Assembly (NCBI GenBank): GCA_965225935.1
Contig: CBDDCC010000024.1
Location: 682,001-746,000, forward strand
Direction: 5' to 3'
Length of the DNA stretch: 64,000 nt
DNA from: CALJXB01 sp965225935
GTDB lineage: Bacteria; Pseudomonadota; Alphaproteobacteria; Kiloniellales; JAKSDN01
A program made the position numbers and the translations under genes. Shown piece after piece: positions 33,340 through 43,229 of this stretch. The notes under the pieces are model-generated. The model was given only the letters and a program-made list of their open reading frames with translations, did no database searches and had not been told where the DNA came from. How positions within the stretch are numbered: the stretch's first letter is position 1; each line of letters starts with the position of its first letter.

Positions 33340-36300
33340 CCTGGTGCAGCTGACGGCGACCATCGTCGACGCGGACGGCGACAGCGCCTCGGCCAGCCTC
33401 GGCCTCGGCCAGAACCTGACCTTCGAGGACGACGGCCCGACGATCTCGGTGACCGGCACTGAGCCCAGCTCTGACCGTGGACGAGACGGACCTGGCGACC
33501 GACGCCAGCGCCTCCTTCGCGGCCAGCTTCACCTCGGCCTTCGGCGAGGACGGCGCCGGCAGCCTGACCTACGCGCTCTCCATCAACGGGCGGCGATGGC
33601 ACGGCCTCGGGCCTGACCGACACGGCGACGGGCAACGGCGTGTTCCTGTTCCTGGAGGCCGGCGTCATCGTCGGCCGGGAAGGGACGGACGCGGCTGACG
33701 CGGCGGCGGGCGACATCGTGTTCACGGTGACGGTGGACGCGGCGGGCCTGGTGACCCTGGACCAGCAGCGGGCGGTGGTGCATCCGGACACGGCCGATCC
33801 CGACGACGCGGTGACGCTGGCCTCGGACGACCTGGTGCAGCTGACGGCCACCATCGTCGACGCGGACGGCGACAGCGCGTCTGCCAGCCTCGGCATCGGC
33901 CAGAACCTCACGTTCGAGGACGACGGCCCCACCATCTCGGTCACCGGCACGGAGCCCACTCTGACCGTGGACGAGACCGACCTGGCGACCGATGCCAGCG
34001 CCTCCTTCGCGGCCAGCTTCGCCTCGGCCTTCGGCGTCGGACGGCGCCGGCAGCCTGACCTACGCGCTCAGCTGTCAATGGCGGCAACGGCGCCGCCTCT
34101 GGCCTGACCGACACGGCGACGGGCAACGGCGTGTTCCTGTTCCTGGAGGCGGGCGTCATCGTCGGCCGGGAGGGCACGGACGCGGCCGATGCCGCCTCTG
34201 GCGACATCGTCTTCACCGTGACGGTGGACGCGGCGGGCCTGGTGACCCTGGACCAGCAGCGGGCCGTGGTGCACCCGGACACGGCCGATCCTGACGACGC
34301 GGTGACGCTGGCCTCCGACGACCTGGTGCAGCTGACGGCGACCATCGTCGACGCGGACGGCGACAGCGCCTCGGCCAGCCTCGGCCTCGGCCAGAACCTG
34401 ACCTTCGAGGACGACGGCCCGACGATCTCGGTGACCGGCACTGAGCCCACTCTGACCGTGGACGAGACGGACCTGGCGACCGACGCCAGCGCCTCCTTCG
34501 CGGCCAGCTTCACCTCGGCCTTCGGCGAGGACGGCGCCGGCAGCCTGACCTACGCGCTCTCCATCAACGGCGGCGATGGCACGGCCTCGGGCCTGACCGA
34601 CACGGCGACGGGCAACGGCGTCTTCCTGTTCCTGGAGGCGGGCGTGATCGTCGGCCGGGAGGGCACGGACGCCGCGGACGCGGCGGCGGGCGACATCGTG
34701 TTCACCGTCACGGTGGACGCGGCCGGTCTGGTGACCCTGGACCAACTGCGGGCGGTGGTGCACCCGGACACGGCCGATCCTGACGACGCGGTGACCCTGG
34801 CTTCCGATGACCTGGTGCAGCTGACGGCGACCATCGTCGACGCGGACGGCGACAGCGCCTCGGCCAGCCTCGGCCTCGGCCAGAACCTGACCTTCGAGGA
34901 CGACGGCCCGACGATCTCGGTGACCGGCACTGAGCCCACTCTGACCGTGGACGAGACGGACCTGGCGACCGACGCCAGCGCCTCCTTCGCGGCCAGCTTC
35001 ACCTCGGCCTTCGGCGAGGACGGCGCCGGCAGCCTGACCTACGCGCTCTCCATCAACGGCGGCGATGGCACGGCCTCGGGCCTGACCGACACGGCGACGG
35101 GCAACGGCGTCTTCCTGTTCCTGGAGGCCGGCGTCATCGTCGGCCGGGAGGGGACGGACGCGGCTGACGCGGCGGCGGGCGACGTCGTGTTCACGGTGAC
35201 GGTGGACGCGGCGGGCCTGGTGACCCTGGACCAACTGCGGGCGGTGGTGCACCCGGACACGGCCGATCCTGACGACGCGGTGACCCTGGCTTCCGATGAC
35301 CTGGTGCAGCTGACGGCGACCATCGTCGACGCGGACGGCGACAGCGCCTCGGCCAGCCTCGGCCTCGGCCAGAACCTGACCTTCGAGGACGACGGCCCGA
35401 CGATCTCGGTGACCGGCACTGAGCCCACTCTGACCGTGGACGAGACGGACCTGGCGACCGACGCCAGCGCCTCCTTCGCGGCCAGCTTCACCTCGGCCTT
35501 CGGCGAGGACGGCGCCGGCAGCCTGACCTACGCGCTCTCCATCAACGGCGGCGATGGCACGGCCTCGGGCCTGACCGACACGGCGACGGGCAACGGCGTG
35601 TTCCTGTTCCTGGAGGCCGGCGTCATCGTCGGCCGGGAGGGGACGGACGCGGCTGACGCGGCGGCGGGCGACATCGTGTTCACGGTGACGGTGGACGCGG
35701 CGGGCCTGGTGACCCTGGACCAGCAGCGGGCGGTGGTGCATCCGGACACGGCCGATCCCGACGACGCGGTGACGCTGGCCTCGGACGACCTGGTGCAGCT
35801 GACGGCCACCATCGTCGACGCGGACGGGGACAGCGCGTCTGCCAGCCTCGGCATCGGCCAGAACCTCACGTTCGAGGACGACGGCCCCACCATCTCGGTC
35901 ACCGGCACGGAGCCCACTCTGACCGTGGACGAGACCGACCTGGCGACCGATGCCAGCGCCTCCTTCGCGGCCAGCTTCGCCTCGGCCTTCGGCGAGGACG
36001 GCGCCGGCAGCCTGACCTACGCGCTCTCTGTCAATGGCGGCAACGGCGCCGCCTCTGGCCTGACCGACACGGCGACGGGCAACGGCGTGTTCCTGTTCCT
36101 GGAGGCGGGCGTCATCGTCGGCCGGGAGGGCACGGACGCGGCCGATGCCGCCTCTGGCGACATCGTCTTCACCGTGACGGTGGACGCGGCGGGCCTGGTG
36201 ACCCTGGACCAGCAGCGGGCCGTGGTGCACCCGGACACGGCCGATCCTGACGACGCGACGCTGGCCTCCGACGACCTGGTGCAGCTGACGGCGACCATCG

Positions 36301-39300
36301 ACGGCGGCGATCGACGACCTGGTGCAGCTGACGGCGACCATCGTCGACGCGGACGGCGACAGCGCCTCGGCCAGCCTCGGCCTCGGCCAGAACCTGACCT
36401 TCGAGGACGACGGCCCGACGATCTCGGTGACCGGCACTGAGCCCACTGGCGACCGACGCCAGCGCCTCCTTCGCGGCCAGCTTCACCTCGGCCTTCGGCG
36501 AGGACGGCGCCGGCAGCCTGACCTACGCGCTCTCCATCAACGGCGGCGATGGCACGGACGCGTGGACGAGACGGACCTGGCGACCGACGCCAGCGCCTCC
36601 TTCGCGGCCAGCTTCACCTCGGCCTTCGGCGAGGACGGCGCCGGCAGCCTGACCTACGCGCTCTCCATCAACGGCGGCGATGGCACGGCCTCGGGCCTGA
36701 CCTGTTCCTCGACACGGCGACGGGCAACGGCGTCTTCCTGTTCCTCGAAGCCGGCGTGATCGTCGGCCGGGAGGGCACGGACGCCGCGGACGCGGCGGCG
36801 GGCGACATCGTGTTCACGGTGACGGTGGACGCGGCGGGCCTGGTGACCCTGGACCAACTGCGGGCGGTGGTGCACCCGGACACGGCCGATCCTGACGACG
36901 CGGTGACCCTGGCTTCCGATGACCTGGTGCAGCTGACGGCGACCATCGTCGACGCGGACGGCGACAGCGCCTCGGCCAGCCGGCCTCGGGCCTGACCGAC
37001 ACGGCGACGGCCTCGGCCAGAACCTGACCTTCGAGGACGACGGCCCGACGATCTCGGTGACCGGCACTGAGCCCACTCTGACCGTGGACGAGACGGACCT
37101 GGCGACCGACGCCAGCGCCTCCTTCGCGGCCAGCTTCACCTCGGCCTTCGGCGAGGACGGCGCCGGCAGCCTGACCTACGCGCTCTCCATCAACGGCGGC
37201 GATGGCACGGCCTCGGGCCTGACCGACACGGCGACGGGCAACGGCGTCTTCCTGTTCCTGGAGGCCGGCGTCATCGTCGGCCGGGAGGGGACGGACGCGG
37301 CTGACGCGGCGGCGGGCGACATCGTGTTCACGGTGACGGTGGACGCGGCGGGCCTGGTGACCCTGGACCAGCAGCGGGCGGTGGTGCATCCGGACACGGC
37401 CGATCCCGACGACGCGGTGACGCTGGCCTCGGACGACCTGGTGCAGCTGACGGCCACCATCGTCGACGCGGACGGGGACAGCGCGTCTGCCAGCCTCGGC
37501 ATCGGCCAGAACCTCACGTTCGAGGACGACGGCCCCACCATCTCGGTCACCGGCACGGAGCCCACTCTGACCGTGGACGAGACCGACCTGGCGACCGACG
37601 CCAGCGCCTCCTTCGCGGCCAGCTTCGCCTCGGCCTTCGGCGAGGACGGCGCCGGCAGCCTGACCTACGCGCTCTCTGTCAATGGCGGCAACGGCGCCGC
37701 CTCTGGCCTGACCGACACGGCGACGGGCAACGGCGTGTTCCTGTTCCTGGAGGCGGGCGTCATCGTCGGCCGGGAGGGCACGGACGCGGCCGATGCCGCC
37801 TCTGGCGACATCGTCTTCACCGTGACGGTGGACGCGGCGGGCCTGGTGACCCTGGACCAGCAGCGGGCCGTGGTGCACCCGGACACGGCCGATCCGGACG
37901 ACGCGGTGACGCTGGCCTCCGACGACCTGGTGCAGCTGACGGCGACCATCGTCGACGCGGACGGCGACAGCGCCTCGGCCAGCCTCGGCCTCGGCCAGAA
38001 CCTGACCTTCGAGGACGACGGCCCGACGATCTCGGTGACCGGCACTGAGCCCACTCTGACCGTGGACGAGACGGACCTGGCGACCGACGCCAGCGCCTCC
38101 TTCGCGGCCAGCTTCACCTCGGCCTTCGGCGAGGACGGCGCCGGCAGCCTGACCTACGCGCTCTCCATCAACGGCGGCGATGGCACGGCCTCGGGCCTGA
38201 CCGACACGGCGACGGGCAACGGCGTCTTCCTGTTCCTCGAAGCCGGCGTGATCGTCGGCCGGGAGGGCACGGACGCCGCGGACGCGGCGGCGGGCGACAT
38301 CGTGTTCACGGTGACGGTGGACGCGGCCGGTCTGGTGACCCTGGACCAGCAGCGGGCGGTGGTGCATCCGGACACGGCCGATCCCGACGACGCGGTGACC
38401 CTGGCCTCCGACGACCTAGTGCAGCTGACGGCCACCATCGTCGACGCGGACGGGGACAGCGCCTCGGCCAGCCTCGGCATCGGTCAGAACCTCACCTTCG
38501 AGGACGACGGGCCGACCATCTCGGTCACCGGGACGGAGCCGAGCCTGATCGTGGACGAGACGGACCTGGCGACCGACGCCAGCGCCTCCTTCGCGGCCAG
38601 CTTCACCTCGGCCTTCGGCGAGGACGGCGCCGGCAGCCTGACCTACGCGCTCAGCATCACCGGCGGCAACGGCACGGCCTCGGGCCTCACCGACACGGCG
38701 ACCGGCAACGGCGTGTTCCTGTTCCTGGAGGCGGGCGTGATCGTCGGCCGCGAGGGCACGGACGCGGCCGACGCGGCGGCGGGCGACGTCGTGTTCACGG
38801 TGACGGTGGACGCGGCGGGCCTGGTGACCCTGGACCAGCAGCGGGCGGTGGTGCACCCGGACACGGCCGACCATGACGACGCGGTGACCCTGGCTTCCGA
38901 TGACCTGGTGCAGCTGACGGCGACCATCGTCGACGCGGACGGCGACAGCGCCTCGGCCAGCCTCGGCCTCGGCCAGAACCTGACCTTCGAGGACGACGGC
39001 CCGACGATCTCGGTGACCGGCACTGAGCCCACTCTGACCGTGGACGAGACGGACCTGGCGACCGACGCCAGCGCCTCCTTCGCGGCCAGCTTCACCTCGG
39101 CCTTCGGCGAGGACGGCGCCGGCAGCCTGACCTACGCGCTCTCCATCAACGGCGGCGATGGCACGGCCTCGGGCCTGACCGACACGGCGACGGGCAACGG
39201 CGTCTTCCTGTTCCTGGAGGCGGGCGTGATCGTCGGCCGGGAGGGCACGGACGCCGCGGACGCGGCGGCGGGCGACATCGTGTTCACCGTCACGGTGGAC

Positions 39301-40947
39301 GCGGCCGGTCTGGTGACCCTGGACCAGCAGCGGGCGGTGGTGCATCCGGACACGGCCGATCCCGACGACGCGGTGACCCTGGCTTCCGACGACCTAGTGC
39401 AGCTGACGGCCACCATCGTCGACGCGGACGGGGACAGCGCCTCGGCCAGCCTCGGCATCGGTCAGAACCTCACCTTCGAGGACGACGGGCCGACCATCTC
39501 GGTCACCGGGACGGAGCCCACCCTGACCGTGGACGAGACGGACCTGGCGACCGACGCCAGCGAGAGCTTCGCGGCCAGCTTCACCTCGGCCTTCGGGTCG
39601 GACGGCGCCGGCAGCCTGACCTACGCGCTCAGCGTTAGTGGCGGCAACGGCACGGCCTCGGGCCTCACCGACACGGCGACCGGCAACGGCGTGTTCCTGT
39701 TCCTGGAGGCGGGCGTGATCGTCGGCCGCGAGGGCACGGACGCGGCCGACGCGGCGGCGGGCGACGTCGTGTTCACGGTGACGGTGGACGCGGCGGGCCT
39801 GGTGACCCTGGACCAGCAGCGGGCGGTGGTGCACCCGGACACGGCCGATCCGGACGACGCGGTGACGCTGGCCTCCGACGACCTGGTGCAGCTGACGGCG
39901 ACCATCGTCGACGCGGACGGCGACAGCGCCTCGGCCAGCCTCGGCCTCGGCCAGAACCTGACCTTCGAGGACGACGGCCCGACGATCTCGGTGACCGGCA
40001 CTGAGCCCACTCTGACCGTGGACGAGACGGACCTGGCGACCGACGCCAGCGCCTCCTTCGCGGCCAGCTTCACCTCGGCCTTCGGCGAGGACGGCGCCGG
40101 CAGCCTGACCTACGCGCTCTCCATCAACGGCGGCGATGGCACGGCCTCGGGCCTGACCGACACGGCGACGGGCAACGGCGTCTTCCTGTTCCTGGAGGCG
40201 GGCGTGATCGTCGGCCGGGAGGGCACGGACGCCGCGGACGCGGCGGCGGGCGACATCGTGTTCACCGTCACGGTGGACGCGGCCGGTCTGGTGACCCTGG
40301 ACCAGCAGCGGGCGGTGGTGCATCCGGACACGGCCGATCCCGACGACGCGGTGACCCTTGCCTCCGACGACCTAGTGCAGCTGACGGCCACCATCGTCGA
40401 CGCGGACGGGGACAGCGCCTCGGCCAGCCTCGGCATCGGTCAGAACCTCACCTTCGAGGACGACGGGCCGACCATCTCGGTCACCGGGACGGAGCCGAGC
40501 CTGATCGTGGACGAGACGGACCTGGCGACCGACGCCAGCCAGAGCTTCGCTGCCAGCTTCACCTCGGCCTTCGGCGAGGACGGCGCCGGCAGCCTGACCT
40601 ACGCGCTGGGCATCACCGGCGGCAACGGTGCCGCCTCCGGCCTGACCGACACGGCGACGGGCAATGGCGTCTTCCTGTTCCTGGAGGCGGGTGTGATCGT
40701 CGGCCGGGAGGGCACGGACGCCGCCGACGCGGCCTCTGGCGACATCGTCTTTACGGCGACCGTGGACGAGGCCAGCGGCCTAGTCACGCTCGACCAGCAG
40801 CGCGCCGTGGTGCACCCGGATATCCTGGACCACGACGACGCGGTGACGCTCGCGTCCGACGACCTGGTGCGGCTGACGGCCACCATCGTGGACGCGGACG
40901 GCGACAGCGCCTCCGAGAGCCTCGACATCGGCCAGAACCTCAGCTTC
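32935..40947 (+). repeat. Tandem array of about sixteen 489-bp coding repeats
   Basis: Counting the conserved DLATDAS codons gives units at about 32999, 33490, 33978, 34471, 34960, 35449, 35938, one scrambled unit (36446-36700), 37099, 37588, 38077, 38566, 39055, 39544, 40033 and 40522. In the intact part the spacing is exactly 489 bp (163 residues). Two subtypes alternate: one with SINGGDG, nearly identical in every copy, and one with variable SVNGGNG, SITGGNG, SVSGGNG or GITGGNG. The array therefore has a 978-bp higher-order period. Confidence 0.92.
34131..36440 (+). CDS. Central repeat segment of the interrupted adhesin gene
   Basis: This stretch is one uninterrupted frame of about 4.5 copies of the 163-residue T1SS-143/DUF5801 repeat, shifted relative to the N- and C-terminal segments. 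It has no ribosome binding site of its own and begins inside a repeat (GTG 34131), so it is not an independent gene. Its last part runs into scrambled repeat pieces. It belongs to the same giant protein. Confidence 0.55.
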   Translation: MFLFLEAGVIVGREGTDAADAASGDIVFTVTVDAAGLVTLDQQRAVVHPDTADPDDAVTLASDDLVQLTATIVDADGDSASASLGLGQNLTFEDDGPTISVTGTEPTLTVDETDLATDASASFAASFTSAFGEDGAGSLTYALSINGGDGTASGLTDTATGNGVFLFLEAGVIVGREGTDAADAAAGDIVFTVTVDAAGLVTLDQLRAVVHPDTADPDDAVTLASDDLVQLTATIVDADGDSASASLGLGQNLTFEDDGPTISVTGTEPTLTVDETDLATDASASFAASFTSAFGEDGAGSLTYALSINGGDGTASGLTDTATGNGVFLFLEAGVIVGREGTDAADAAAGDVVFTVTVDAAGLVTLDQLRAVVHPDTADPDDAVTLASDDLVQLTATIVDADGDSASASLGLGQNLTFEDDGPTISVTGTEPTLTVDETDLATDASASFAASFTSAFGEDGAGSLTYALSINGGDGTASGLTDTATGNGVFLFLEAGVIVGREGTDAADAAAGDIVFTVTVDAAGLVTLDQQRAVVHPDTADPDDAVTLASDDLVQLTATIVDADGDSASASLGIGQNLTFEDDGPTISVTGTEPTLTVDETDLATDASASFAASFASAFGEDGAGSLTYALSVNGGNGAASGLTDTATGNGVFLFLEAGVIVGREGTDAADAASGDIVFTVTVDAAGLVTLDQQRAVVHPDTADPDDATLASDDLVQLTATIDGGDRRPGAADGDHRRRGRRQRLGQPRPRPEPDLRGRRPDDLGDRH

Positions 40948-42735
40948 GAGGACGACGGGCCGACGGCGGCGGACGACGCGGCGGAAACCGTCAAGGAGGG
41001 CGGCAACAGCATCGGCACCTCGGCCGGCGCCGACAACCTGCTCGCCAACGACGACCCGGGCGCGGACGGCGGCGCCATCACCTCCTTCGCCTACGACGGC
41101 GACGGCGTCGGCTCCCTGGAGACGGCGGACGCCGGCGAGACGGTGCTGACCAACCAGGGCGGCTTCCTGACGGTGAACGCCGACGGCACCTGGGAGTACG
41201 TCTCGGCGGGCGACATCGGCGATTCGCCGGTCCTCGACGGCTTCACCTACACCCTGACCGACGGCGACGGCGACAGCGACACCGCCTCCCTGGAGATCAC
41301 GGTGAATCCCAACCTGCTGGTGGTCGGCAGCAACAGCGCCGACACCAGCGGCGAGACGGATAGCCACACGGTGCCGAACCCGAACGGGAGCGGCAGCGGA
41401 ACCATCCAAGGCGGCGACGGCGACGACACGCTGGCCGGCGATCCCGGCGGCGCCACGCCGGGCAGCCTCAACGTCGCGATCCTGGTCGACATCTCCGGCA
41501 GCATGGATAGCATCGTCTCGGGCAGCACCACCCGCCTCGACGTGGTGAAGGACGCCCTGAACCAGCTCCTGCCCGTGCTGGCCAGCCATTCGGGCACGAT
41601 CAACCTGCTGCTCGAGACCTTCTCGACGAACTCCGACGCGCCGCTGTTCCAGGGCGAGCTGACCGCGGCCAACGTCGGGGCCCTGCTCACGCAGATCGAC
41701 AATCTCACCGCAGACGGCTTCACGAACTACGAGGCGCCTCTCGCCGACGCCGAGGACTGGTTCCTCGATCAGGTCGCCCAGACGGACGGTTTCACCAACG
41801 TCGGCTTCTTCCTGAGCGACGGCAACCCGAACAAGTGGCTTTCCGGCGATGGCCAGGGCAGCGTGGTGCCGGGCGGCGGCGGTGTCGGCAACACGAACAC
41901 GGCCATCGCCCAGGCGGTCGCGGCGATCGACGACATGCTCGATCCCAACTCGGGCGTGCTGTCCGGCGACGACCAGGTGCTGCTGAACGCCATCGGCATG
42001 GGCGGTGCCACGCAGTCGGTGCTGGATCAGGTGGACAACACCGGCGGCGCGCTGATCGTCGACCTGGGCGATCCGAGCACCCTCTCGGAGGCCTTCCTGA
42101 ACGGCCTGGCGATCGCGGCCGACGTGGGCGGCGACGTGATCGATGCCGGCGACGGCGACGACGTCATCTTCGCCGACGTGCCCAACACCGATTCGCTGGC
42201 GGCGGACGAGGGTCTCTCCCTGCTGGCCGGCTCCGGCTGGGCGGTGTTCGAGGCCCTTGAGGCCGGCCAAGGAGCGGCGACCCCCGATTGGGACCGCGCC
42301 GACACGGTCGACTACCTGCGCGACTCGAGCAACTGGTCCGACCTCATCGGCGCCGGCCGCGGCGAGTCGGACACCATCGACGCCGGGGCCGGCAACGACG
42401 TGATCTTCGGTCAGGGCGGCGACGACGACATCACCGGCGGCAGCGGCGCGGACGTCTTCGTGTTCACCCTGGCGGCCGACGAGGGCGAGGATGAGATCCT
42501 CGACTTCTCCACCGCCGAGGGCGACGTCCTCTCCTTCACCGACGTGGTGGACGTCAACGCGCCAGGCGGGGTCGACATCGACGACGTGGTCTCCTCCTTC
42601 GTCAACGGCGGCGGCGCCGGGGCGGTCGACACCCTGACCCTGACGAGCGGCACCGTGATCATGATCACCGACGTCGACGGCGGCCTGGACAACCTTCAGG
42701 ACGTGATCGACAACAGCCAGATCAACGCGCTGTAA
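37057..42735 (+). CDS. C-terminal segment of giant T1SS adhesin with vWA and RTX-like region
   Basis: This 1892-residue open segment holds eight T1SS-143/DUF5801 repeats, a VCBS/cadherin-like domain (DDAAETVKEGGNSIGTSAG ... YTLTDGDGDSDTASLEITV), a von Willebrand factor A domain with MIDAS motif DISGSMDS (about 41490) and a C-terminal calcium-binding region with GGDGDDTLAG, DAGAGNDVIFGQGGDDDITGG and GSGADVFVF. The last 100 residues fit the C-terminal secretion region of T1SS adhesins such as VCA0849/LapA types. It is the same frame as the N-terminal segment, so the start at 37057 is only where the frame reopens. Expected location is the cell surface. Confidence 0.82.
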   Translation: MTGTEPTLTVDETDLATDASASFAASFTSAFGEDGAGSLTYALSINGGDGTASGLTDTATGNGVFLFLEAGVIVGREGTDAADAAAGDIVFTVTVDAAGLVTLDQQRAVVHPDTADPDDAVTLASDDLVQLTATIVDADGDSASASLGIGQNLTFEDDGPTISVTGTEPTLTVDETDLATDASASFAASFASAFGEDGAGSLTYALSVNGGNGAASGLTDTATGNGVFLFLEAGVIVGREGTDAADAASGDIVFTVTVDAAGLVTLDQQRAVVHPDTADPDDAVTLASDDLVQLTATIVDADGDSASASLGLGQNLTFEDDGPTISVTGTEPTLTVDETDLATDASASFAASFTSAFGEDGAGSLTYALSINGGDGTASGLTDTATGNGVFLFLEAGVIVGREGTDAADAAAGDIVFTVTVDAAGLVTLDQQRAVVHPDTADPDDAVTLASDDLVQLTATIVDADGDSASASLGIGQNLTFEDDGPTISVTGTEPSLIVDETDLATDASASFAASFTSAFGEDGAGSLTYALSITGGNGTASGLTDTATGNGVFLFLEAGVIVGREGTDAADAAAGDVVFTVTVDAAGLVTLDQQRAVVHPDTADHDDAVTLASDDLVQLTATIVDADGDSASASLGLGQNLTFEDDGPTISVTGTEPTLTVDETDLATDASASFAASFTSAFGEDGAGSLTYALSINGGDGTASGLTDTATGNGVFLFLEAGVIVGREGTDAADAAAGDIVFTVTVDAAGLVTLDQQRAVVHPDTADPDDAVTLASDDLVQLTATIVDADGDSASASLGIGQNLTFEDDGPTISVTGTEPTLTVDETDLATDASESFAASFTSAFGSDGAGSLTYALSVSGGNGTASGLTDTATGNGVFLFLEAGVIVGREGTDAADAAAGDVVFTVTVDAAGLVTLDQQRAVVHPDTADPDDAVTLASDDLVQLTATIVDADGDSASASLGLGQNLTFEDDGPTISVTGTEPTLTVDETDLATDASASFAASFTSAFGEDGAGSLTYALSINGGDGTASGLTDTATGNGVFLFLEAGVIVGREGTDAADAAAGDIVFTVTVDAAGLVTLDQQRAVVHPDTADPDDAVTLASDDLVQLTATIVDADGDSASASLGIGQNLTFEDDGPTISVTGTEPSLIVDETDLATDASQSFAASFTSAFGEDGAGSLTYALGITGGNGAASGLTDTATGNGVFLFLEAGVIVGREGTDAADAASGDIVFTATVDEASGLVTLDQQRAVVHPDILDHDDAVTLASDDLVRLTATIVDADGDSASESLDIGQNLSFEDDGPTAADDAAETVKEGGNSIGTSAGADNLLANDDPGADGGAITSFAYDGDGVGSLETADAGETVLTNQGGFLTVNADGTWEYVSAGDIGDSPVLDGFTYTLTDGDGDSDTASLEITVNPNLLVVGSNSADTSGETDSHTVPNPNGSGSGTIQGGDGDDTLAGDPGGATPGSLNVAILVDISGSMDSIVSGSTTRLDVVKDALNQLLPVLASHSGTINLLLETFSTNSDAPLFQGELTAANVGALLTQIDNLTADGFTNYEAPLADAEDWFLDQVAQTDGFTNVGFFLSDGNPNKWLSGDGQGSVVPGGGGVGNTNTAIAQAVAAIDDMLDPNSGVLSGDDQVLLNAIGMGGATQSVLDQVDNTGGALIVDLGDPSTLSEAFLNGLAIAADVGGDVIDAGDGDDVIFADVPNTDSLAADEGLSLLAGSGWAVFEALEAGQGAATPDWDRADTVDYLRDSSNWSDLIGAGRGESDTIDAGAGNDVIFGQGGDDDITGGSGADVFVFTLAADEGEDEILDFSTAEGDVLSFTDVVDVNAPGGVDIDDVVSSFVNGGGAGAVDTLTLTSGTVIMITDVDGGLDNLQDVIDNSQINAL

Positions 42736-42778
42736 GGAGCCAGTCTGGCAAGGGCGGGTTATCTGCCGAACACCAAAA

Positions 42779-42818
42779 GGGGGCGTCGGCCGCAACGGTC
42801 CGGCGCCCCCGTCGGTTT
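42779..42818 (+). terminator. Hairpin terminator of the adhesin gene
   Basis: An 11-bp stem (42779-42789 with 42800-42810; GGGGGCG core, one G-U pair) follows the adhesin stop by about 45 bp and is followed by GTCGGTTTC. An A-run precedes it, so it may also stop the convergent minus-strand operon. Confidence 0.6.
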
Positions 42819-42855
42819 CAGGGCCTCGCCGCCCGGCGACCCGGCGAGACTGTTT

Positions 42856-43134
42856 CTAGAGGTTGGAAAGCGCCTCCTCGGTGGCCGCTTCTTCCTTTTC
42901 CTTCTTGTTGGCCTGGGCGCGCTCGGCCTGCTGCTCCTGCAGGCGGTCGAGGGTGCTGGAGAGCTGCTGGAGAAGCTGTTGGACCCCGGCGACCGGCAGG
43001 AAGAGGGTGGCCACGGGACGGGGCACGAGCTTGGCCTCGCCGACTGTGTTGCGGCGCAGCTGGACCAGCTCGACCCGCGCCACCCCGTTGCTTACGGCGA
43101 TGGAATGCACACCGTCGGCAAAGATCTCGGTCAT
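42856..43134 (-). CDS. Small unknown protein at the end of the Lap-type gene row
   Basis: A 92-residue protein, MTEIFADGVHSIAVSNGVARVELV..., predicted to have an N-terminal beta-rich half (two short strand pairs) and a C-terminal coiled, charged helix rich in Gln, Glu, Lys and Ala. It has no signal peptide or cysteine. The start MTEIFADG-hydrophobic pattern recalls small alphaproteobacterial hypotheticals, whose function I do not know. It follows the trypsin-like gene on the same strand after 95 bp and converges on the adhesin gene, so it may be part of the adhesin system. Confidence 0.65.
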   Translation of the reverse strand: MTEIFADGVHSIAVSNGVARVELVQLRRNTVGEAKLVPRPVATLFLPVAGVQQLLQQLSSTLDRLQEQQAERAQANKKEKEEAATEEALSNL

Positions 43135-43229
43135 GGGGCTCCTCCTTCCACGAAACGTTCGGGGGCGGCTGCCTGCGGCGGCGGCAGTCTAGCGGCGGCT
43201 TCGCTCCGGCGCAAAGCGTTCGCCGGGCC

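Larger units (their letters stand above)
30118..42735 (+). pseudogene. Giant type I secreted adhesin gene, reading frame interrupted in the repeats
   Basis: The start (30118) and final stop (42735) are in the same frame, 12,618 bp apart (about 4,205 residues), but the frame is broken by several small insertions at about 33330-33600 and 34030-34090 and by rearranged repeat pieces at about 36250-37020. The order is: acidic N terminus and retention-module-like segment, two Calx-beta-like repeats, one divergent and about 16 near-identical T1SS-143/DUF5801 repeats, a VCBS/cadherin-like domain, a von Willebrand A domain, and RTX-like repeats with a C-terminal secretion region. I suspect assembly or consensus errors in the repeats, in which case the gene is intact; true degeneration is the alternative. 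The adjacent genes encode its transporter and LapG-type protease. Confidence 0.7.

Noticed and set aside
34068..39345. Many repetitive antisense ORFs opposite the adhesin repeats
   Set aside because: They are the complement of repeated codons; their periodicity merely reflects the 489-bp coding repeats.
32935..40947. Regular repeats as a possible CRISPR or non-coding satellite
   Set aside because: Units are 489 bp, contiguous without spacers, and encode a known T1SS-143 repeat.
40780..42795. 671-codon antisense frame opposite the adhesin C terminus
   Set aside because: The sense strand encodes vWA and RTX motifs; the antisense product has shadow composition.
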